Shown here: positions 1 to 7,023 of the stretch, piece by piece
Numbering within the stretch: position 1 is the stretch's first letter
Layout: every line of letters begins with the position of its first letter
DNA from: Bacteroidota bacterium
Lineage (GTDB): Bacteria > Bacteroidota > Bacteroidia > Bacteroidales > JAAYUG01
Assembly (NCBI GenBank): GCA_021812865.1
Contig: JAKAMP010000025.1
Location: 1-11,868, forward strand
Direction of reading: 5' to 3'
DNA length: 11,868 bases
Made by a program: the position numbers and the translations under genes
The notes under the pieces: model-generated
What the model was told of the DNA's origin: nothing
The model's input: the letters and a program-made list of their open reading frames with translations, nothing else
Databases searched by the model: none

Positions 1-21
1 GCCAATTTAAATTCAGGGTAA

Positions 22-1554
22 ATGAAATCGAAAGCAGGTTTAATCGCATTATTTCTGTTTGCACTGCTGCTTGGGTGCAAAAAGGACTGGGAAGATCATT
101 TTACAAAAATTCCCGTATCAAGCAATGAGAATATGTGGGACGCCATGCAGGCCGACCCTGAGTTGACCCAGTTTGTAGGGTTTATCAAGGAGTTTCATTA
201 CGATACTTTATTCTCGGCGAACAACACATACAGTCTGTTCGCTCCTACAAATGATGCCTTCAATCAGTTTCTGACCAGCGATACATTTAATCTGTCCATA
301 CTGAATTACTTGATCAACCAAACGTATATTCAGTCGAACAACGTCCAGGGATCGCGTAAAGTGCTTACCCTGTCGAAGAAATATGCGCTGCTATTCAACC
401 AAGGCCAAGGGCTCCAAATCGATGGCATTCCTGTGAACTTCGAAAGCCCTTTATTCAAAAACGGGAAATATTTTAAAATCGGAACGGTTGATGTTCCGCG
501 TCCTAACCTCTATGAATACTTTTCCATGACTAACCCTGTTTTGAAAAAATACATAGACAGCCAGGATTCCATTGTGCTCGACAAGGCGCTTAGTAAACCC
601 ATTGGATTTGACGACAAGGGAAATACCATTTATGACTCTGTGACCTTTATTGATAACAAGTTCGAAGACAAGTACTTCCCTGTAAAGCATGAATCGCGAT
701 ACAACACCGCCACTATTGTATTTCCTCAGGAGGTGGATTACGATAATGCTCTCACTCAGATGGCCATTTCTTTCAATTCACCGCTGTATCATGATTATAA
801 AGATATTCCAATCGTATGGCAGAATGAAATCCTCATTCCCTATCTCTTGGAACATGGTGTATTTCCGAACCTTGTAGAACAAAGCTCGTTCAAGCTGACA
901 GTACCCGGCGATACGGTTAAAATAAAGAACGTATTGGGCGACAGTATTGTGATCAATTATACACCTAAGGATAAAGCAATTTGCAGTAACGGCTATGCAT
1001 ACAATTACACCAATTTCACTATTCCTGATACGCTTTCCAAAGGTATAACCCGGAAGGAAGGTGAATCGCTCCTATACCCGATCGGTGTGAATCGCTTTGC
1101 ATACCTGCCGGAAGTTCAAGTAACCAGTTCCCAGGCTTTCCAGCCCTTGAACCAATACATTCTGGGAGCCTCCAATGATTCCATTCTCAACGTAAACTTC
1201 CCGAAGGGATATAACGGAACCTACAGTATCACCTTCAATGTTCCCAATCTCTTCCCAAGAAAATATCAGATGATTGTCCGTACAAACGTGAACGAGGGTG
1301 GTATTTATAATATCTACGTGAATGGCGTGCTGATGAAGACCTTTGACTATTATTACTACGTGCTTAATGCCAACGTTTACACATCAGTAACCGGTAAACG
1401 CTATGCCACCAAGGGCGGGTTCAATATTTTCGACTGCTGGGTTACCGGATTGACAGAATACGGAAAAACCCAGGTCACGCTTGAATATGTAGGCCCTAGC
1501 GCCGTGCTCTACAACGGTCTGGTGATTGATTATATAAGTTTTGTACCCTATTAA
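22..1554 (+). CDS. FAS1 (fasciclin-like) domain lipoprotein of a SusCD operon, likely surface glycan-binding
   Basis: This is a complete 510-residue protein. It has a lipoprotein signal: a hydrophobic segment at residues 6-17 followed by the lipobox LLGC with Cys19. The sequence after the Cys (KKDWEDHF) is typical of Bacteroidota FAS1 lipoproteins. A first FAS1 domain spans about residues 35-160, with the hallmark motif SLFAPTNDAF at 71-80. A second, more divergent FAS1-like domain probably spans about 161-345. The C-terminal part (about 365-510) is predicted beta-rich, with IYNIYVNGVLMKTF at 428-441 and an end at DYISFVPY. It resembles a CBM-like beta-sandwich, but I cannot assign a family. 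The start is the ATG at 22, with AGGG close upstream. It precedes the SusC gene by 56 bases. Because of that operon position it probably acts as an accessory surface-binding protein. The FAS1 and lipoprotein calls are strong; the binding role is inference. Confidence 0.85.
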   Translation: MKSKAGLIALFLFALLLGCKKDWEDHFTKIPVSSNENMWDAMQADPELTQFVGFIKEFHYDTLFSANNTYSLFAPTNDAFNQFLTSDTFNLSILNYLINQTYIQSNNVQGSRKVLTLSKKYALLFNQGQGLQIDGIPVNFESPLFKNGKYFKIGTVDVPRPNLYEYFSMTNPVLKKYIDSQDSIVLDKALSKPIGFDDKGNTIYDSVTFIDNKFEDKYFPVKHESRYNTATIVFPQEVDYDNALTQMAISFNSPLYHDYKDIPIVWQNEILIPYLLEHGVFPNLVEQSSFKLTVPGDTVKIKNVLGDSIVINYTPKDKAICSNGYAYNYTNFTIPDTLSKGITRKEGESLLYPIGVNRFAYLPEVQVTSSQAFQPLNQYILGASNDSILNVNFPKGYNGTYSITFNVPNLFPRKYQMIVRTNVNEGGIYNIYVNGVLMKTFDYYYYVLNANVYTSVTGKRYATKGGFNIFDCWVTGLTEYGKTQVTLEYVGPSAVLYNGLVIDYISFVPY

Positions 1555-1610
1555 TGAGATAATCCGTTCAGAGCCCTAAACTTTTGATTACACCTTAACT
1601 GCCATCAGGA

Positions 1611-4600
1611 ATGAAAAGCAAATCTTACAGATACATGTTCATCAATAGTTTTAAGGAACCATTCGCAAAGCAGGCTGATCATTGCACCCATGGAGCGGTC
1701 AACCGAAAGAGGAGTGTATTTTTCTCAGGCATTAAAATCCTGGTCGTGATATACCTGTTGCTTGGATATTCATTTATTGCCAGGTCGCAGGATTCGCTTG
1801 CGAACCAGAACGATACTATCCATATCGGCGGTGTTATCCTTTCAAACACGAATAAACCTGTTTCCGGAGTTTCGGTGAGCATTGAAGGATCCGTCAAGGA
1901 ACCGGTTATTACTAATGACAAGGGAGAATTCAGCCTTATTGCACCTTCGGGAAAAAGCTGGATTATCATTTCCCCCACCGGTGATTTGAAAAAGAAACGA
2001 GTTTTTACTGATTACCGCAGGAATATAACCATTTACCTTACGCCTGCAGATATGCCTGGAGGAGATGACAGGATGACCGTTCTGTCGCAGAACATTGCCA
2101 GGAGAAATCTTGTGCCTGCCACTTCGGAACTCAGTCTGAACGAGCTCAGGCATAGTTCTGCCGTTACCATCGACAGATACATGGAAGGAAGAATCCCTGG
2201 ACTATTTGCGGTAAGCCGTTCGGGAGAACCGGAAAGCGGAGCGTACCTGTTCCTGAGGGGAGTAAATTCAATCATTACCAACAGCCAGCCCCTCATCATT
2301 GTCGACGACATGCCCCTGCCCGATCAGAACCTGTTTGGCTCGAGCCTTGCCGGCTATGCTTATAACCAGCTTGTCGGGATCAACGTGATGGATATATCCA
2401 AGGTTACCGTGTTAAAAGACCCCAGCATTACTTCTGCATACGGATCAAAAGGATCTAATGGTGTTATCCTTATCGAAACCCTTAACCCAAGCGTTACCCA
2501 GACTACCATCGATCTTGATGTGCGCAGTGGGATCAATTTCAAACCAGCCCGTTTCATCCCCCAGTTGAATGCCAGCCAGCACAAAACGCTGATGAACGAA
2601 ATACTCTTCTCTTCGGGCAACACCCTTGAACAGATCAAAGGCACGTACCCCGGGTTGTTCCAGACACCCGACAGCGCAGGGCATATTAATTACCAGCACA
2701 ACACCAACTGGCAGGATCTCATCTACGACAATTCATTCTTTTCACAACTGAAACTGAATGTGAAGGGTGGAGATGAAATTGATAGGTATGGTTTGTCATT
2801 CGGATATAATTCCAACAAGGGAATCATTAAAAATACCGATTTCCAGGCCTATAACCTCAGGTTCGTCAGCAGGTTGAATATTTTTACCTGGCTGAAGATG
2901 AATGCCAGCGCCTCGTTGAATACCAACTCTGCCAACCTCAAAGAAGCCGGTTCGGTGGACGAAACCAGCCCGATTTTAGCATCACTGGCAAAGTCGCCCA
3001 TGCTGAACCCATACCAGTATGACGACCAGGGAAGCCAGATCAATGTGCTTTCTGAAGTGAACGACCTGGGTGTAAGTAACCCTCTTGCCATTATCAATAA
3101 CTACAGTGCATGGAACAATAATTACAATTTCATTGCCACGGTCAGTTTCTCTTCAACCATCAGGAAGAACCTGGTACTGAACACTAAATTCGGTATGGAT
3201 TACAATGTTCTGCGGGAGCAGATTTTCATGCCGAACCACGGAATGGAGCACTATTATAACAATGAAGCCATCAATGTGGCCAAAGCTACGAACAACTACC
3301 TGAAATCTTTCTACAATAACACCTATGCCAGTTATACCAAGGCATTTACTCCTTCTCAAATATTTACTTCTGTTACAGGAATGAATATCCAGTCCAATGA
3401 GTATGAACTGAACTGGGGCCTCACAAAGAATGCCAATGCCAATGACCAGTACAGGGCGTTGCAGGATGGCCAGAATAACCTGAGGGAGATTGGCGGAGAA
3501 AACAGAAAATGGAACTGGATTTCCTATTATGAAAATGTTTCCTATTCAATTGACGATAAGTATTTCCTTATGGGAAGTGTTTCACTCGACGGATCATCCA
3601 GAGTGGGGAAAAACGCTTCCGATGCGATGAAAATAGGCAATTATCCCTTTGGTCTGTTCTATGGAGCAGGAGTGGCTTGGCGTTTGTCCAATGAACCGTT
3701 CCTGAGGAATAAATCATGGCTGGAAGATTTGAAACTGAGATTGTCTTATGGGAGATCGGGCAATGATGACATAGGCGAATCCACTGCCACCCGCTACTAC
3801 AGGGCTATCAAATACCGTGAAGCGGTGGGTTTGTACCCAGCAGTATTTCCCAACGACGCCCTGGGATATGAGATGGTGAGCCAGCTCAATGCAGGTTTAG
3901 ATATTGCACTCTGGGGCAGCCGCCTTACCTCAACCATTGATGTTTTTTCTTCCCAAACCACCAATATGCTGGCTTCAATGCCTATCGATCCTTACTTCGG
4001 CTATGACTTCCGTGCAGAGAATGCAGGTAAAATGAAAAATACAGGCTTCGAATTCAGCGCTACATGGAGAGTGGTTGACCGGAATCAGCTTAAATGGGAT
4101 ATGCAGCTGAATTTCACCACCCTGAAGAACAAGATTACCGATATTAAGGGAGGATCACTGGTGACCAGTGTGCTTGGAGCAGAAATTGTGAATCAGTCCG
4201 GAGCCCCTGCCAACAGTTATTACGGCTACGTATACGAAGGCGTTTATTCCACACAGGCCCAGGCCACCGCTGCAAAACTCGTAAACGACAAATACATGCC
4301 CTACCAGGCAGGCGATGCCATCTACAAAGATATCTCTGGTCCTAACGGTAAACCAGACAGTGTGATCAACAACTATGACAAAACTACGATAGGCTCTGCA
4401 ATACCGAAAGGATTTGGCAGCTTCATCAATACGGTTTCGTATAAGAGGTGGTCGGTGAGCGTCATGGTGCAGTATGTTTTTGGCAACAAATTGTTCAATT
4501 ACATGAGGTACAAGGACGAACAGATGACCAACCTGTATAACCAGAGCCAGAATGTGCTCAACCGGTGGGAATACGATGGTCAGGTAACGAATGTTCCCAG

Positions 4601-4892
4601 GGCGCTTTACAATGATCCAATGGGCAACTCTGCCTTCTCCACCCGCTGGATTGAAGACGGCTCCTATCTCAGGCTAAAATCGCTTTCTCTCAGTTATATG
4701 ATTCCCGAGAAATTCCTTTCTTTCCGGAATGCCGAGTTTTATGTAACCGCAGAAAATATTCTGACCTTCAGCAAATACCTGGGCTATGACCCTGAATTTA
4801 GCTATTCCTATTCACAGATCAGCCAGGGGATTGACTACGGACAGACTCCCCAGGTGAGAAGATTCATGGCAGGTATAAAATTTGGATTGTAA
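1611..4892 (+). CDS. SusC/RagA-like TonB-dependent outer-membrane transporter
   Basis: This is a complete 1093-residue protein that should import oligosaccharides across the outer membrane together with its SusD partner. A signal peptide with a long basic N-region has its hydrophobic core at about residues 39-57, with likely cleavage near RSQ (58-60). A carboxypeptidase-regulatory-like domain follows (about 70-145; KPVSGVSVSIEG and NDKGEFSL are visible). The plug domain is at about 170-290. It contains LRGVNSI (215-221), NSQPLIIVDDMP (224-235) and VTVLKDPSITSAYGSKGSNG (266-284), the last matching the conserved SusC plug motif. The rest is a 22-strand-type beta-barrel ending in FGL. Near the C-terminus FYVTAENILTFSKYLGYDPE is typical of SusC. 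The plug is somewhat divergent: VDDMP replaces the common VDGVP, and I see no STN domain and no clear TonB box. The start at 1611 is preceded by AGGA only one base away; an ATG at 1635 is a possible alternative. SusD follows after 19 bases. The substrate is not readable from the sequence. Confidence 0.95.
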   Translation: MKSKSYRYMFINSFKEPFAKQADHCTHGAVNRKRSVFFSGIKILVVIYLLLGYSFIARSQDSLANQNDTIHIGGVILSNTNKPVSGVSVSIEGSVKEPVITNDKGEFSLIAPSGKSWIIISPTGDLKKKRVFTDYRRNITIYLTPADMPGGDDRMTVLSQNIARRNLVPATSELSLNELRHSSAVTIDRYMEGRIPGLFAVSRSGEPESGAYLFLRGVNSIITNSQPLIIVDDMPLPDQNLFGSSLAGYAYNQLVGINVMDISKVTVLKDPSITSAYGSKGSNGVILIETLNPSVTQTTIDLDVRSGINFKPARFIPQLNASQHKTLMNEILFSSGNTLEQIKGTYPGLFQTPDSAGHINYQHNTNWQDLIYDNSFFSQLKLNVKGGDEIDRYGLSFGYNSNKGIIKNTDFQAYNLRFVSRLNIFTWLKMNASASLNTNSANLKEAGSVDETSPILASLAKSPMLNPYQYDDQGSQINVLSEVNDLGVSNPLAIINNYSAWNNNYNFIATVSFSSTIRKNLVLNTKFGMDYNVLREQIFMPNHGMEHYYNNEAINVAKATNNYLKSFYNNTYASYTKAFTPSQIFTSVTGMNIQSNEYELNWGLTKNANANDQYRALQDGQNNLREIGGENRKWNWISYYENVSYSIDDKYFLMGSVSLDGSSRVGKNASDAMKIGNYPFGLFYGAGVAWRLSNEPFLRNKSWLEDLKLRLSYGRSGNDDIGESTATRYYRAIKYREAVGLYPAVFPNDALGYEMVSQLNAGLDIALWGSRLTSTIDVFSSQTTNMLASMPIDPYFGYDFRAENAGKMKNTGFEFSATWRVVDRNQLKWDMQLNFTTLKNKITDIKGGSLVTSVLGAEIVNQSGAPANSYYGYVYEGVYSTQAQATAAKLVNDKYMPYQAGDAIYKDISGPNGKPDSVINNYDKTTIGSAIPKGFGSFINTVSYKRWSVSVMVQYVFGNKLFNYMRYKDEQMTNLYNQSQNVLNRWEYDGQVTNVPRALYNDPMGNSAFSTRWIEDGSYLRLKSLSLSYMIPEKFLSFRNAEFYVTAENILTFSKYLGYDPEFSYSYSQISQGIDYGQTPQVRRFMAGIKFGL

Positions 4893-4911
4893 ATTATCTA
4901 AGACAAGATAT

Positions 4912-6783
4912 ATGTATATGAGCAGGTTTGTTAAAAGTCGTGCCGGAATAATTGCCGCTTTTTCCCTGATGATTGTTCTGGCTTCCTGTCAAAAGTTTTT
5001 CAACCCGAAGGAGGAGCTGAATCCAACGGAATCGCAGTTGTATAAAGACTGGAACGACTACAGGTCAGTAGAAATAGGGATGTACGGCCTGCAGCAACAG
5101 CTGGCCGAGCAATTGCTTATCCTTGGCGAACTGCGTGGCGATCTGCTCACCGTTACGCCGAATGCAGATGCCGATATGGTGGAAATAAACAATTTCACCA
5201 TTTCTAAAAGCAATCGGTTTGCCTCTCCTACCAACTTTTTCAAGCTTATCGGTGCATGCAATAATCTCATCAGGGTTCTCAAAGTTAAGCATCCGGAGGT
5301 AATTGACCCGCAAAGCCCAGTCAATAATTACGACCGGTTATATGGTGAAGCCCTGTGTATGCGTGCCTGGGCTTATTTCAATGCGGTCAGGATATACGGG
5401 AAAGTGCCCTATATACCCGAGAACCTTTCCACTATCAGCGAGATTCAGGGTTTTCTCAATTCCGAGGGAACATTCGTGGATAGTATGTATATTGAATATG
5501 CGCCAGACGGCTACCATAACGATACGCTGTATAATCATACCATTTCCCTCACCAAGGAATACTATGATCAGAACATGGTAATCAACGTATTTTCCAGCCA
5601 GCTTGAAAATGAGGTAAAGGCTGTAGGGGTGAACCATGCCATCAACAACAATGACCAGACCTGGGAAGTAACCATTTGGAGCAACTGGTCTATGTACAGC
5701 CTGCTGGGACAAATGTACTTCACGCTGGGCGACCTGGTGAAAGCGCATTACTATTTCGATAAGATCATGAATAATACTACCGATAACCGACGCTATCAGA
5801 TTGACAACTCCTTTGCGGACGGTAACTGGCGAAATATTTTCTCAGTTATTGATCCCAGGGAGGATATTTATACCATTTGGTTCAATAAGGCCTATTCACA
5901 GCAAAATCATTTCCAGGAATACTTCGAGCCTTTCAGCCCTCATAAATACATGCTTAAGCCTACCGATATCGCTATTATGAAATGGGAAAATATGTGGAGA
6001 AACCAGGTTCTCATCAGGAATGATGCTTATCCCAAGCAAACCCGTTTGGTATATCCAGGATTCCCGGGCGATTTTTACCGTGGATATGGAAGTTCCTATA
6101 TATACTATAAAAACGGTAGCGTTATCTCCGGAAATGATTATGTGCAAATGCTTGAACTGAGGGCTAAAGGCGATGACCAGGCAGTCAACGCGATTATGCA
6201 GGACGCTGTTCCCGTGGTCTATAAATATTCCATCAACAAGAGCCTGTATGATGAGGATGCAAATTTCATTATCTACCGTGCTGCAAGCATCCATTTATAT
6301 ATGGCAGAGCTTTATAATTACTGGGCCTATGATAACAATGGCCGTATAACCACTACCCGCACCCTGTCACAGGGAATTATCAACGATGGAAGCGTTTATT
6401 ACCCTGGAGTTTCATCTGTAAGGCCCCAGATTGGTGTGAGGGGACGTGTGGGATTTGGCGCCGGCACCGATGCGATCCCATTCCTGAACGTGGTATACCT
6501 GCACAATCCTTATACCAATGCCATCACGGGATATATCGACTATACAGGAAATGAAGTTGGCTTTCAGCACTGGGTGGAAGATCAGATCCTTGACGAACGC
6601 GCCCGCGAGCTCGCTTTCGAAGGAGAACGCTTCTATGACCTGATGCGCGTGGCTCAAAGAAGGGGCGACCCCTCCTACCTGGCAGCAAAGGTCTCGGCCA
6701 AATACCCCGAAGGACAAAAAGAACAGATATACAACTACCTTCTCGATGAGAACAATTGGTATATCCATTACTTCGACAATTAA
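4912..6783 (+). CDS. SusD/RagB-like outer-membrane glycan-binding lipoprotein
   Basis: This is the SusD-type partner of the preceding transporter, 623 residues from the chosen ATG. SusD proteins sit as a lid on SusC at the cell surface and bind the glycan. The lipoprotein signal ends in lipobox LASC with Cys26. After it comes FNPKEELNPT, the usual SusD-type entry. TPR-like helices carry GEALCMRAWAYFNAVRIYGK (145-164), matching the conserved RAWAYF..R.YG motif. The C-terminal SusD domain shows ILDERARELAFEGERFYDLM (559-578), its most conserved signature. About 90 residues separate the first TPR segment from the next helical pair (YSLLGQMYFTLGDLVKAHYYF); this seems long, which suggests an inserted surface loop region. 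The reading frame is open back to a TTG at 4882 that overlaps the susC stop. I prefer the ATG at 4912, or the ATG at 4918, because both place the signal peptide at the N-terminus. Coupling to SusC is by operon position. Confidence 0.94.
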   Translation: MYMSRFVKSRAGIIAAFSLMIVLASCQKFFNPKEELNPTESQLYKDWNDYRSVEIGMYGLQQQLAEQLLILGELRGDLLTVTPNADADMVEINNFTISKSNRFASPTNFFKLIGACNNLIRVLKVKHPEVIDPQSPVNNYDRLYGEALCMRAWAYFNAVRIYGKVPYIPENLSTISEIQGFLNSEGTFVDSMYIEYAPDGYHNDTLYNHTISLTKEYYDQNMVINVFSSQLENEVKAVGVNHAINNNDQTWEVTIWSNWSMYSLLGQMYFTLGDLVKAHYYFDKIMNNTTDNRRYQIDNSFADGNWRNIFSVIDPREDIYTIWFNKAYSQQNHFQEYFEPFSPHKYMLKPTDIAIMKWENMWRNQVLIRNDAYPKQTRLVYPGFPGDFYRGYGSSYIYYKNGSVISGNDYVQMLELRAKGDDQAVNAIMQDAVPVVYKYSINKSLYDEDANFIIYRAASIHLYMAELYNYWAYDNNGRITTTRTLSQGIINDGSVYYPGVSSVRPQIGVRGRVGFGAGTDAIPFLNVVYLHNPYTNAITGYIDYTGNEVGFQHWVEDQILDERARELAFEGERFYDLMRVAQRRGDPSYLAAKVSAKYPEGQKEQIYNYLLDENNWYIHYFDN

Positions 6784-6811
6784 TCCTCAACCATAGAGAT
6801 TTAAGCATAAC

Positions 6812-6839
6812 AAAAAGCAGGAGAACATCCTGCTTTTTT
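6812..6839. terminator. Intrinsic terminator, probably bidirectional, between convergent genes
   Basis: There is a perfect 11-base-pair inverted repeat: AAAAAGCAGGA (6812-6822) pairs with TCCTGCTTTTT (6828-6838) around a 5-base loop, and the T-run extends to 6839. It lies 28 bases after the SusD stop. Read from the other strand it also ends in five T residues, so it could stop transcription of the convergent enzyme gene too, although that gene ends about 185 bases away. The rest of the 240-base gap (6784-7023) holds no gene or other clear signal that I can see. Confidence 0.85.
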
Positions 6840-7023
6840 ATTGTCCTGCCTGCCTAATGGATTCTCTGTGGGCCAGAATGCTCGGAATAATTCTCCCAAT
6901 TTGGAATATTAACGGTCCACACTCCTTACCGGATCAATAAAGCGCCACATTCACATCCGGGCGATATAACCACCCGAGCATCATAGAAAAGACTGGGAAA
7001 TACAAATAGGGAATCCGGATAGG

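Noticed and set aside
1..21. Possible 3' end of an upstream gene
   Set aside because: Two frames end here (a stop at 8-10 after Pro-Ile, and one at 19-21 directly before the ATG at 22). Too few codons are present to tell which, if either, is coding, so it is not listed.
1555..1610. Promoter in the FAS1-susC gap
   Set aside because: TAAACTTTTG is near the Bacteroidota -7 element TAnnTTTG but has the wrong spacing, and no -33 TTTG is placed correctly. Read-through from the FAS1 gene is simpler.
4882..4911. TTG start for the SusD-like protein, overlapping the susC stop
   Set aside because: It would add ten residues (MDCKLSKTRY) in front of the signal peptide. The ATGs at 4912 and 4918 give a normal lipoprotein leader.
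5338..6294. Long antisense open frames (136 and 132 codons) within the SusD gene
   Set aside because: They lie fully opposite a conserved coding sequence, have no recognisable domain or start signal, and look like chance openings.
6946..6986. Hairpin CGGGCG...CACCCG near the end of the - strand gene
   Set aside because: The pairing is short and imperfect and no T-run follows on the - strand. The hairpin at 6812-6839 is the convincing terminator.
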